NCBI GenBank assembly: GCA_030041095.1
Contig: JASHON010000204.1
Coordinates: 1-58,078 of the forward strand
Direction of reading: 5' to 3'
DNA from: Terriglobia bacterium
GTDB lineage: Bacteria; Acidobacteriota; Terriglobia; UBA7540
Length of the DNA stretch: 58,078 nucleotides
Each line of letters opens with the position of its first letter. Within the stretch, counting starts at the first letter, position 1. The notes under the pieces are model-generated. The model was given only the letters and a program-made list of their open reading frames with translations. It was not told the DNA's origin and made no database searches. A program made the position numbers and the translations under genes. Below, one piece after another: positions 15,583-24,262 of this stretch.

Positions 15583-18500
15583 CTATGCGGAACAGGTAGC
15601 GGCAGGCGAGCCTTTAGCCCGCTCAATCAGCATCTTCTGAACGGCGGCATGGATTCGCCGATAGGCGGGCAGGCGGTAATTCCATTGCTCACCCGGCTCA
15701 GGATGATTCACGACCATGGTGGCGTTGGCCTCGAAAAGCAACACTTCGCCTTGTGCGTTCAGGCCAAAATCGATTCCGCCGTAATCCAGGCCAAGCGTTT
15801 TCTGAATGTGTTTAAGCCCGTTCATGGCCACTGGGCCGAGCACCGCAGGCATGTTTTCCAGGAAGGCGGCGTCTTCCGCTCGATGCTCCGGACAATCCGC
15901 CATCTCCGCAGTAAAGTAATGAACCTTCCAGTGGCTGGAGATGGCAACGTGCAGCGGATAAATTTCTCCATCGATTGTCATCACGCGATACTTGCGGGTC
16001 TTTCCGTCAGGCCCGCGAGCATCGAGATACTGCATCACGATAAATTCGCTTCCGGGAAGCTCCGCCAATGCAGCAGGAAGCGCCTGGCAACTTTCTACGC
16101 GTAGAAAATGCACTCCCGTGTGGAAGCCGGGTGATCGCAACAGCAACGGGAATCCAAACCCGCGATCCTTCAGGGTGGCTGCGGCATTCGTGTTCGAGAT
16201 TTGCTCACGGCCGAGTACGGCCGTGATGGGCGTCACCACGCCGGACAGCCTTCCAAGACGTTTCGCGTTGGCTTCCCTGCTGGTGGCGAGCACGGCCGCC
16301 GGCGGATTGATGACGGGCGCTGCCGTCAGAGCCAGAATGGATTGCGCGGCCGCCAATGCCCCCGGCGAAATCTCCGCGTCCCCGATTCCGTTAACGACGA
16401 GTTGATGATCGGGCAGCGGAGTCTTGTGATCGTAGAATTCAGGGCACACGAGGAACATCTGAAAAATGCGATCGTCCAAGAACGGATATAGACGTACGTT
16501 GCCTCCCGTGGTCGCAGCCAGTTGCAGCACGGAAATGGGAGCTCCTTCCCCTCGATAGAGCAGTGGAATCACCGAACGATTTCGAAACGCCTCCCGCCGG
16601 TGCCACGCCGCTTTCTCTTCTTCGCCGAACTGTCCCAGCAAGTAGGACAATCCTTCGTGGGCCTGCGGACAGTCCGGCTTCAGGCGCAAGGCCTGGTCGT
16701 AATGTTCGCGAGCTTCCCGCTTATGTTGCAGCGCTTCCTCCGCCTGCCCGTGCGCCTCGAGTATTTCAGTCTCAGTTAACAGCAGGTTACCGAATACGAC
16801 GTGGCTTAAAGGATCGTCAGGATAGCGCCTCGCTGCCTCCCGAAAGACCATTCGCGCCGCTTTCCGATGCCCTGTGGCGACCAGCACGTTGCCTAAGTTA
16901 TGGAGCGCCGGCAGATGGAACGGCTTGCGCTGAAGCACGCTCATGTACTCATTGCGGGCCTCCAGCAGCCGGCCCAGCTCGTACAGCAAAAACGCTCGTC
17001 GGCACCGCAAATCGATGGAAGCCGGATTGGAAGCGAGCTCCTCCTCAACGGTCTCCAGCTCCGCCAGCCACTTCGCTCGTGGGGGAACCGTGTGGGACGC
17101 GCGGGGCGGTGCGGGCGCGGCTCGGGTAGTCCTCGTCGCTTTTCGACCGATGGCCAGCGTTCTCTCTACGAGTCTGTCGATGTCTTCTACCGCGGTGCGA
17201 TGGTTCACAATGGCTGCCCGGATTGCGAGCCGGCCGTTGACGGTCGTGGTGGACGGCGCTGCGCTGCCCGACTCTTGAAGCTCCACAACGATCCGTGCAT
17301 TCACCCGGTCGGCATCCTCTGCACGGTAGCGAAAGCAGACGATATTCAGCTCCACCGGTGCCAGGAGCTCCAACTCCGCTGTGACCTGAATGCGGCGTTC
17401 CAGATACCGCGCCAGGGAGCAGGCTCGGGAAATAGCGGTTCCTATCGCCGCCGTCCCGTAAGTTTTCAGCGTAAACCACGTTTTCAACGCGCGAAATGCG
17501 CGCGAAAGCTCAGGGCCGTAATCGCAGGGCCAGAACGCTCCGGAGGCAAGCCCTCGCTCTTCGCGCCCCAGATAAGGGGATGAAGCCACAAATGCTTTCC
17601 GCTGTAATGCGCCGTCGCGGACCAATAAAAAGCCGGCGTCATAGGGAACCTGGCCCCACTTGTGAAAATCGAACGCCAGTGAATCAGCCCGCTCGATGCC
17701 GCGGAGCTTTGGCGCAAGGTCAGGAGCCAGCATCGCCAATGCCCCGTACGCGCCGTCGATATGAAACCAGAGAGCCTCCCGCCGGGCCAACTCCGCGAGG
17801 GCTTCCAGGTTGTCAATGGCGCCTGTGGCCGCCGTACCCGCATTCCCGACGAGCGCAAAGGGGTGGAGACCAGCTTCGCGATCTGCCCGGATGGCCTTCT
17901 CCAGCGCCGGCAGATCCAACCTGTGTCGGCTGTCCGTAGGAATGGGCCGAAGAGCGTTGCTGCCGAGGCCGCAAAGATCCAGGGCTTTACCGATGCAGGC
18001 ATGAACCTCCATCGAGCCGTAGGCGGCCAGCCGCTTCGAGCTTGCTCCGACCCCATCGCACCTTACGGCATTGCCCAACGCGACATCGCGGGCGATGATC
18101 AGGGCAACGAAATTCGCCAGGGACGACCCGCTCACAAACAACCCCACTGCACTCTCCGGAAAGCCGAATTGCGTTCGCATCCATTGCCCAATTTGCAGTT
18201 CAACTTCAATGGGGGCTTGATCGCGCCCGCCGACGTTCGCGTTCAATCCGGCCGCCAGCATCTCCCCCAGCATTCCCACCGGCGTGCCGCCACCGTGAAC
18301 CCAACCCATAAAACCAGGGTGAGCGTTCCCCGCCGCGTATGGCATGATGTAATCCATGAACTCCTGATGAACTTCGGCGAGGGAGGAAGGCCCAACAGGA
18401 AGTGCGCCTCGAAATCGCGCCCGCACGCCGTCCGGCATCGGTTGCCAGACGGGACGGTCCCGGATGTTTTGCAGGTAATCCAGGGCGTCGTCCAACATAT

Positions 18501-18612
18501 GGTGCGCCTGCGTCCGGAAGCTCTCCCAATCTTGCGGGTCAAGTGTCTGCGGTTTTCGCCAGCAAAAGAGCCGCGCCTCCATTTCGGCAGTTTTTAAAGT
18601 GGTATGGGGCAT
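15583..18612 (-). CDS. PLP amino-acid decarboxylase - TPR - ATP-grasp ligase fusion
   Basis: About 1009 residues from ATG 18612 (a TTG at 18639 and an ATG at 18582 are alternatives). Residues ~15-500 are a group II PLP decarboxylase of the aromatic amino-acid type: NAHPGFMGWVHGG near the substrate pocket, VSGSSLANF, WFHIDGAYG (PLP-binding Asp) and DFHKWGQVPYD with Lys318 as Schiff-base lysine. Residues ~530-690 are TPR helices (ALHNLGNVLVATGH, YDQALRLKPDCPQAHEGL). Residues ~690-1000 are an ATP-grasp domain: FPLLLRSPGFHTGVHF, FIVMQYLDARG, KYRVMTIDGEIYP, and DYGGIDFGLN followed by LLFEANATM carrying the metal-binding Asp and Glu/Asn. The frame is continuous. The inferred chemistry is amine formation from an amino acid followed by ATP-driven ligation; no substrate is known. 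Confidence 0.87.
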   Translation of the reverse strand: MPHTTLKTAEMEARLFCWRKPQTLDPQDWESFRTQAHHMLDDALDYLQNIRDRPVWQPMPDGVRARFRGALPVGPSSLAEVHQEFMDYIMPYAAGNAHPGFMGWVHGGGTPVGMLGEMLAAGLNANVGGRDQAPIEVELQIGQWMRTQFGFPESAVGLFVSGSSLANFVALIIARDVALGNAVRCDGVGASSKRLAAYGSMEVHACIGKALDLCGLGSNALRPIPTDSRHRLDLPALEKAIRADREAGLHPFALVGNAGTAATGAIDNLEALAELARREALWFHIDGAYGALAMLAPDLAPKLRGIERADSLAFDFHKWGQVPYDAGFLLVRDGALQRKAFVASSPYLGREERGLASGAFWPCDYGPELSRAFRALKTWFTLKTYGTAAIGTAISRACSLARYLERRIQVTAELELLAPVELNIVCFRYRAEDADRVNARIVVELQESGSAAPSTTTVNGRLAIRAAIVNHRTAVEDIDRLVERTLAIGRKATRTTRAAPAPPRASHTVPPRAKWLAELETVEEELASNPASIDLRCRRAFLLYELGRLLEARNEYMSVLQRKPFHLPALHNLGNVLVATGHRKAARMVFREAARRYPDDPLSHVVFGNLLLTETEILEAHGQAEEALQHKREAREHYDQALRLKPDCPQAHEGLSYLLGQFGEEEKAAWHRREAFRNRSVIPLLYRGEGAPISVLQLAATTGGNVRLYPFLDDRIFQMFLVCPEFYDHKTPLPDHQLVVNGIGDAEISPGALAAAQSILALTAAPVINPPAAVLATSREANAKRLGRLSGVVTPITAVLGREQISNTNAAATLKDRGFGFPLLLRSPGFHTGVHFLRVESCQALPAALAELPGSEFIVMQYLDARGPDGKTRKYRVMTIDGEIYPLHVAISSHWKVHYFTAEMADCPEHRAEDAAFLENMPAVLGPVAMNGLKHIQKTLGLDYGGIDFGLNAQGEVLLFEANATMVVNHPEPGEQWNYRLPAYRRIHAAVQKMLIERAKGSPAATCSA

Positions 18613-19047
18613 ACTTGTTTTCTTAAACACCTCACTCAAGTTAACGGCTGCAAACTATGCAATCGGGGAGCCAAGCGGCTCCTGGCCGCTTTAAACGCAC
18701 TCGGCCCACAACTCTATGAGAGCTAAGGCATTCAGAGGGCTGGCCCATCACGATTGACGTGCGGGCAGATCAAGAAGGGGCTTCTGTGCGCGGAAGGTTA
18801 GGAAGCTCTTACGGGCGAACCGCTAGTCACGGCAACGTGAGAAACTCTTTAGCCAGAGGATCAGAGTGGTGGAGCTTTCCCTGGGACCCAAGCACTTTCC
18901 TGGCGTCCCGGAACGCTCTCGAGCTACGGGACGCGAAAGGCGGGGAAAGTGTACTTTCAGCACGTCGAGATGGGAAAGTAGGGACAAATAGCACAGATTC
19001 TGCCGCGCAACACTCAGGAATAAGGCAGGTGCGCGTGGCGGGTGAAA
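18613..19047. other. 435-bp gap upstream of decarboxylase fusion; one hairpin
   Basis: It lies between the start of the fusion gene and the end of the GH31 gene, both on the minus strand, so it must hold the fusion gene's promoter. It contains a perfect 7-bp stem AAGCGGC-TCCTG-GCCGCTT at 18673-18691, about 60 nt upstream of the start, without a following T-run. A 122-residue plus-strand frame at 18759-19127 has no ribosome-binding site and looks non-coding. No RNA gene seen. Confidence 0.4.
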
Positions 19048-21522
19048 CTATCGAGTCCCTCCGGCAGCCAACTGAACGGTCACGGGCTCGCCGGTATCCG
19101 GGAACTTCACTGAAACGATGTTCTTGAAAGCATCGTAGGACCAGCCGCGATCAGCTTCCTGCAGCGCTTGCGACGAGTTCTCACGCCCGAGGGGCTGCGC
19201 ATTGAGCGTCAGCGAGCTCGGCGCCTCACGCTGACCGTGAATCTCGAGCGCCAGCGCACGAGTCGCAGGCTGATAAGAACCTTGGCGAGCGGAAATGGCA
19301 ATGGTTAGAGACGAGGAACCCTGTGAAACCGAGATCCGCTCAAGCAAATAGTCTCCGTGCTGGTAATTAAAGCTGCTTCCATCATCTTCATAGTATTCTC
19401 GAGACGAGTTACCGTCAGGATAAATCGCAAAAGTGAGCGGATTAATGGGCGCCTGGTCCGTATATTGCACCAACTGCTGCTGTGGAATAATTGCGCCGCC
19501 GCGAACGAAGATCGGAATCTGACCGAGTGGCGCGCTCACAACCAAATCCCGCGGCCCATGCATGGGCTGGCCGGTTTTGAAATCGAACCAAAGACCCTTA
19601 GGCAGATAAACGCTCCATTTCCATTCGCCGTCCTTCACCACCGGTGCCACGAGCAAATCATTTCCGAAGAGAAACTCTTCCTGCTGCCCCACCGCGTTCG
19701 GGTCATCCGGGTAATCGAGCAGAAGAGCCCGCATCACCGGGAGGCCGGTTTTTGATGCCTGGTAAAACGCGTTGTAAATGTATGGCAACAGGCGATAGCG
19801 CAGATCGATGGAGCGGCGATTGATGTCCTCGCGGCGAATGCCATAAGACCACGGATCCTGCTCGCGGCTGCCGAAAGTGGTATGCGTTCGGCAAAAGGGA
19901 TAGAAGACGCCGGCTTCGAGCCAGCGAGTGTAAAGATCGGGGCTGGGACTCAAAGCGAAGCCGCCAATATCCGCTCCGGCGAAGGGAAGGCCGGAAAGGC
20001 CCATATTCATCAGCTCCGTAACGCTGATTCGGAGATGCTCCCACGTGCTGGAATTATCCCCTGTCCACACTGCCGCGTAGCGCTCGCCGCCTGCGTAGGT
20101 ATCGCGCGTCAATACAAAAGGGCGAACGTCCGGGCGAAGCTGCAACGCACCGTCGTGCGTGGCTTCCGACATCAGCATGCCGTAAACGTTGTGTATTTTC
20201 GCGTGCGAACTGTGAAGGCCATGGTCGTAAAAGACGGCATCGAGCGGCATGGTCCTGCTCGGGACGTTGAAAATGGAGGGCTCGTTCATATCATTCCAGA
20301 AGCCGGCCACGCCATCATCGACCAATCCCCGACAAAGCTTTCCCCACCACTTTCGCACAGCCGGAGACGTGAAATCCGGAAACGCGCTCATGCCCGGCCA
20401 GACCACACCGTCATAAATCTTTCCATCCGGCATGGTGACGAAATCGTGGCCTGCCAGGCCCTGTTGGTAAACCCAATAGTTCGGATCAACCTTAATTCCA
20501 GGATCCAGGATGGTCACGATTCGAAATCCCTGGCGCCGCAGCTCCGCTATCAACTGCCTGGGATGCGGAAAGCGCGTTCTGTTCCACGTAAATACGCGGT
20601 AGCCATCCATGTAGTGGATGTCGAGATAGATGACGTCACCGGGAATGTGGCGCTCGCGGAAATTCTCTGCAATGAAGCGAACCGTTCGGGCGGGATAGTA
20701 GCTGTAGCGGCTCTGCTGGTAACCCAGCGCCCAGCGCGGCGGCAGCGGCATTCGGCCTACCAACTCCGTGTACCGCTCGATGACGGCTTTGGGATCGGGG
20801 CCGTAGATGAAATAGTAATTCAGCTCGCCGCCTTCCGCGCCGAACGAATAACGATTGCGAAACTCGTTCCCAAAGTCGAACGTCGAGCGATCAGTGTTAT
20901 CGAAGAAGATGCCATAAGCCTTTCCCTGGCGAAGTGCGATGAAGAACGGAACATCTTCGTAGAGCGGGTCCGAGGCGTCGTTCCAGCCATAAGCGTCCGT
21001 ATTCCACATCACGTAAGTGTGGCCGCGTTTATCGAGCGGCCCTGCTTTTTCCCCCAAGCCGAAGTACTGCTCGTCCGGCGGCATCGCCTTCCAGCAGCGA
21101 ACCTGAGCGCCGTCCCACGCCATTCCCCCATTGGCGGCATCTTTCGAAATAAGCTGCCCTGCGGAGTTATAGAAGGCCACGCGAAAAGGCGCAAGCTGCA
21201 CTCGCACTTCGAGCTTCTTCGTCCGGATGACGCGTGTATTTCCAGAGCCCGAAAAATCCACCGCGACCACCGGCCAGGACTTCTTGATCACCGCCCAGGA
21301 ATAATCCGGGCCGAGGGCCGGCGTGGGCGACATGCGGACGCGCACCAGGTCCGGTGAGAGCACCGTGAGGGCCACAACCGCGCGGCCGTTGTGAAAGAGC
21401 ATCTGGTTGCCCTGTGGCGGCGATGCCGTCATCGCGCCGATCGAATGCCACATCGCGGCCAGAGGGCGAGCGAGCATCAAAACGACGAACACCTGAATGA
21501 TCCGAGTTTTTACAGCTTGCAC
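19048..21522 (-). CDS. exported GH31 family alpha-glucosidase
   Basis: 824 residues from GTG 21522, chosen because AGGAGG sits 8 nt upstream and the product then starts with a signal peptide (residues ~1-25: basic KTR, then IIQVFVVLML, ending PLAA). GH31 landmarks: YFGLGEKAGPLDKRG, PRWALGYQQSRYSY, VIYLDIHYMDGY, the nucleophile Asp in GFWNDMNEPS, the general acid Asp in WTGDN, and SGLPFAGADIGGF. The C terminus carries the beta-sandwich modules usual for the family. It would hydrolyse terminal alpha-linked glucose (or xylose) from oligosaccharides outside the cytoplasm. Divergent from the alcohol dehydrogenase with 88 bp between starts. Confidence 0.93.
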   Translation of the reverse strand: MQAVKTRIIQVFVVLMLARPLAAMWHSIGAMTASPPQGNQMLFHNGRAVVALTVLSPDLVRVRMSPTPALGPDYSWAVIKKSWPVVAVDFSGSGNTRVIRTKKLEVRVQLAPFRVAFYNSAGQLISKDAANGGMAWDGAQVRCWKAMPPDEQYFGLGEKAGPLDKRGHTYVMWNTDAYGWNDASDPLYEDVPFFIALRQGKAYGIFFDNTDRSTFDFGNEFRNRYSFGAEGGELNYYFIYGPDPKAVIERYTELVGRMPLPPRWALGYQQSRYSYYPARTVRFIAENFRERHIPGDVIYLDIHYMDGYRVFTWNRTRFPHPRQLIAELRRQGFRIVTILDPGIKVDPNYWVYQQGLAGHDFVTMPDGKIYDGVVWPGMSAFPDFTSPAVRKWWGKLCRGLVDDGVAGFWNDMNEPSIFNVPSRTMPLDAVFYDHGLHSSHAKIHNVYGMLMSEATHDGALQLRPDVRPFVLTRDTYAGGERYAAVWTGDNSSTWEHLRISVTELMNMGLSGLPFAGADIGGFALSPSPDLYTRWLEAGVFYPFCRTHTTFGSREQDPWSYGIRREDINRRSIDLRYRLLPYIYNAFYQASKTGLPVMRALLLDYPDDPNAVGQQEEFLFGNDLLVAPVVKDGEWKWSVYLPKGLWFDFKTGQPMHGPRDLVVSAPLGQIPIFVRGGAIIPQQQLVQYTDQAPINPLTFAIYPDGNSSREYYEDDGSSFNYQHGDYLLERISVSQGSSSLTIAISARQGSYQPATRALALEIHGQREAPSSLTLNAQPLGRENSSQALQEADRGWSYDAFKNIVSVKFPDTGEPVTVQLAAGGTR

Positions 21523-21610
21523 CGCGCTGTCCTCCTGCATAATGGTCAAATGATAGCTTCATAATGATGGCCATGCGACACTTAATTTTGAGCGGACTCG
21601 GAGGCGAACG

Positions 21611-22639
21611 ATGCAGAAAATGAAGGCGGTACAGATTGCCAAGGCAGGAGGGCCGTTTGAGCTGGTGGAACGCGCGGTACCGGAGCCCGCAGCGGGCCAG
21701 GTTCGCATACGCGTGCGCGCGTGCGGCATTTGCCATAGCGACATGTTAACGAAGGAGAATCTTTGGCCTGGGATTAAATACCCGCGGGTTCCGGGACACG
21801 AAGTTGCCGGCGTCATCGACGCGCTGGGGCCAGGTGTCACAAACTGGCGAACGGGACAGAACGTGGGTGTGGGTTGGCATGGCGGGCATTGTAGCCACTG
21901 CGCTCGTTGCCGCCGCGGTGACTTCATAAGCTGCGAAACCTTGCAAGTGACCGGAATTCACTTGGACGGCGGCTACGAAGAATTTATGCTGGCGCCGGAA
22001 AACGCCGTGGCTGCGGTCCCTGAAGGAATCTCGTTTGAGGAGGCGGCCCCGCTCATGTGTGCGGGCATTACCACTTACAACTCGCTTCGAAACAGCGGCG
22101 CGCGGCCGGGAGACCTGGTGGCTGTCCAGGGAGTGGGTGGCCTGGGGCACCTCGCGATTCAGTTTGCCAACAAGTTCGGATGCCGGGTCGCAGCCGTAAG
22201 CCGCGGCTCTGACAGCGCCGCCCTGGCGGCAAAATTGGGTGCGCACCACTACATCGATACTCGCGCCCAAAACCCGGCCGAGGAGCTGCAGAAGTTGGGT
22301 GGCGCGCGCGCCATTCTTGCCACGGCGCCGAGCGGCAAGGCCATGTCGGCGCTGGTGAGCGGCTTGGGAGCCGACGGTAAAATGATGGTGATCGGCGCCA
22401 GCCCGGAGGCCATTGAGGTGACGCCGCTGCAACTGATCGGCGGGCGCAAGACTATCCAGGGATGGCCTTCGGGTGCGCCGGCTGATTCTGAAGACACATT
22501 GCGCTTTGCTGTTCTCTCCGGCGTCCGCCCGATGATCGAAAAGTTCCCGCTCGAACGCGCGGCCGAGGCCTACGAGCGGATGATGAGCGGCAAAGCTCAG
22601 TTTCGCGTCGTGCTGAGCACGACGGGCAACACTCCCTGA
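21611..22639 (+). CDS. zinc-dependent alcohol dehydrogenase (MDR superfamily)
   Basis: 342 residues, with GGAGG 6 nt before the ATG. Catalytic zinc ligands are in CGICHSD and GHEVAGVI (PGHE), and the structural zinc is held by the Cys cluster HCSHCARCRRGDFISC. The Rossmann fold shows VQGVGGLGHLAIQFA. This profile fits class I-like NAD(P)-dependent alcohol dehydrogenases acting on primary alcohols or aldehydes. Sequence does not define the substrate. Divergent from the GH31 gene, so the two may share a promoter region although their roles need not be linked. Confidence 0.93.
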   Translation: MQKMKAVQIAKAGGPFELVERAVPEPAAGQVRIRVRACGICHSDMLTKENLWPGIKYPRVPGHEVAGVIDALGPGVTNWRTGQNVGVGWHGGHCSHCARCRRGDFISCETLQVTGIHLDGGYEEFMLAPENAVAAVPEGISFEEAAPLMCAGITTYNSLRNSGARPGDLVAVQGVGGLGHLAIQFANKFGCRVAAVSRGSDSAALAAKLGAHHYIDTRAQNPAEELQKLGGARAILATAPSGKAMSALVSGLGADGKMMVIGASPEAIEVTPLQLIGGRKTIQGWPSGAPADSEDTLRFAVLSGVRPMIEKFPLERAAEAYERMMSGKAQFRVVLSTTGNTP

Positions 22640-22979
22640 GAGCCAGCCGAACCGGGCGACAACGAAGATCTGCGCGTGGACGCAGACAAGATGACCTGGC
22701 GGTGCCGCGCTGAGAGCAAGCGTCGCAAGGCCCATGCTCGCCTTCGAAAGAAGAAGGAACGATTGGAGGGGGTGGGGCCCGGAAAGGCAAGCCCTTCCGC
22801 ACGTCAGGCGGCGCAGCCGCACCGCGCCTGGGCAACACTCCTCAACACGTGAAAAAATCCGACTCGTCTTGCTGCTTGCACTCGCCCTCCTGGGAGTCAC
22901 GCCACTTACCTGGCTACAGGGCTAAGCGACCGGCTGGCGCAGCCATCGGAGCTTCAATCGCAAGGTGTATCATGAAGCC
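22640..22979. other. 340-bp gap holding the second structured repeat
   Basis: Between the alcohol dehydrogenase and dinB, both on the plus strand. It contains repeat copy 2 (22742-22823) and otherwise no supported gene; the long minus-strand frame that spans it is antisense to the dehydrogenase. It must also carry the dinB promoter, which I cannot place. Confidence 0.5.
22742..22823 (+). repeat. dispersed structured repeat, copy 2
   Basis: Gapless partner of 13743-13824 in the same orientation, about 87% identical by eye. The first hairpin carries one mismatch in its stem (CGGAAAGG against CCCTTCCG) while the loop CAAG is kept. The second hairpin is GCGGC-GCA-GCCGC: only the loop base differs from copy 1. 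Conservation of both stems suggests the structure matters. Confidence 0.65.
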
Positions 22980-24155
22980 ATGCCGCCCCAGATTCTGCAC
23001 GTCGATATGGACGCATTCTATGTCTCCGTAGAAGAGTTGGAAGACCCCTCGCTCCGCGGCAAGGCGGTGATTGTGGGCCGCGATCCGGATAGCCGCGGTG
23101 TAGTGGCCTCCGCAAGCTACGAGGCGCGTAAGTTCGGAGTACACTCCGCAATGCCGCTGCAACAGGCTAAGCGGCGCTGCCCGCATGCCATCTTCATTCG
23201 CGGTCACTACGAGAAATATAGCGAATACTCACACAGGATCCATCAGATCTTTTCGAGTCTAACGCCGGTTGTGGAGATGGTGAGCGTGGATGAGGCTTAT
23301 CTTGATTTGACGGGCTGCGAACGGCTGCAAGGGCCGCCGTTGCGCGCTGCCGACACCTTGATTCGCAGGGTGAAGCAGGCGACGGGATTGAGCTGCTCCA
23401 TCGGCGCATCCACGTCTCGCGTCGTTTCCAAGATCGCTTCCGATCAGGCGAAACCGCACGGCCTGCTGTGTGTTTTTCCGGGCTGCGAGGCAGCTTTCCT
23501 CGCTCCGCTGCCCATCCGCCGCATGCCGGGCGTCGGCAAGGTTACGGAACGATTGCTGCAAGCTTCCGGCTTGAACTTCATCGGCGACCTGCAGCGCCAA
23601 AGGCCCGAGGCGCTTCAGCAGCAGTTCGGTAAGTTCGGCGATTGGATCTATCGCAAGGCCTTTGGACAGGATATCGAAGCCTACCGCTGGCATGAGGAGG
23701 CTCGCTCCATCAGCCATGAGACCACTTTTGCAGTGGACACTCGAGACATTGATACGATCCGGCAGACGCTTTCTGAACTTTCACAGAGGGTGGGTCATAG
23801 GCTGCGGCAGTCCGGATTGATGGCGCGCACAGCAGGCTTGAAACTTCGCTATGCAAGCTTTCAGACGATTTCGCGCGAACGCTCCCTCGCGAAGCCGACA
23901 CAGTTCGACCAGGAAATCTACGAAGCGGGCCTCTCGCTCTTCCAATTCTCGTTCGATCCGCGCCAAAAGGTTCGCCTGCTGGGCCTGCGCGCATCGAACC
24001 TCGTAACCGAGCCTCAGCAGGCAAGCCTGCTGGATGGGGAGCGCGAGGACAAGATGAGCCGCCTGCTCGAAAGCGCAGACAAACTGCGCGACCGCTTCGG
24101 GTTCGATTCAGTTCGCCTGGCGCGATCTCTGGAAAGGCAAAACGAACGCGACTAG
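22980..24155 (+). CDS. dinB: DNA polymerase IV (Y family)
   Basis: 391 residues from ATG 22980 (a GTG at 22965 would add five). Y-family polymerase for translesion synthesis. Catalytic acidic residues are in HVDMDAFYVSVE (Asp9) and SVDEAYLDLTG (Asp/Glu pair). Substrate-side motifs include VASASYEARKFGVHSAMPL. The thumb HhH region contains PIRRMPGVGKVTE, and the little finger follows (HETTFAVDTRD). The C-terminal ~40 residues past the little finger are shorter than in enterobacterial DinB, and I see no clear QLxLF-type clamp motif. Usually SOS-controlled; no LexA box identified here. Confidence 0.95.
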   Translation: MPPQILHVDMDAFYVSVEELEDPSLRGKAVIVGRDPDSRGVVASASYEARKFGVHSAMPLQQAKRRCPHAIFIRGHYEKYSEYSHRIHQIFSSLTPVVEMVSVDEAYLDLTGCERLQGPPLRAADTLIRRVKQATGLSCSIGASTSRVVSKIASDQAKPHGLLCVFPGCEAAFLAPLPIRRMPGVGKVTERLLQASGLNFIGDLQRQRPEALQQQFGKFGDWIYRKAFGQDIEAYRWHEEARSISHETTFAVDTRDIDTIRQTLSELSQRVGHRLRQSGLMARTAGLKLRYASFQTISRERSLAKPTQFDQEIYEAGLSLFQFSFDPRQKVRLLGLRASNLVTEPQQASLLDGEREDKMSRLLESADKLRDRFGFDSVRLARSLERQNERD

Positions 24156-24248
24156 CTCCAGACCGTCACCTTTCCTTGCCCCTCCTGGGAGAGCGTGGCG
24201 AGCGAAGCGAGCCGGGAACGAGAGGGGCGCAACGAAAAGAGATTGGAC

Positions 24249-24254
24249 TATAAT
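24249..24254 (+). promoter_or_regulatory. -10 element TATAAT immediately before a start codon (possible leaderless mRNA)
   Basis: A perfect TATAAT ends 8 nt before ATG 24263, so a transcript starting the usual 6-8 nt downstream would begin at or within two bases of the AUG. There is no Shine-Dalgarno before this ATG. The -35 region (around 24225) is not consensus. Confidence 0.4.
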
Positions 24255-24262
24255 TCTGATCC

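Noticed and set aside
19882-21357. 491-codon open frame on the plus strand
   Set aside because: It is antisense to the GH31 gene, whose motifs are unmistakable; long antisense frames are common at this GC content and the product shows no family features.
21746-22900. 384-codon minus-strand frame
   Set aside because: Antisense to the alcohol dehydrogenase and running through the structured repeat; Arg/Ser/Ala-rich product without motifs.
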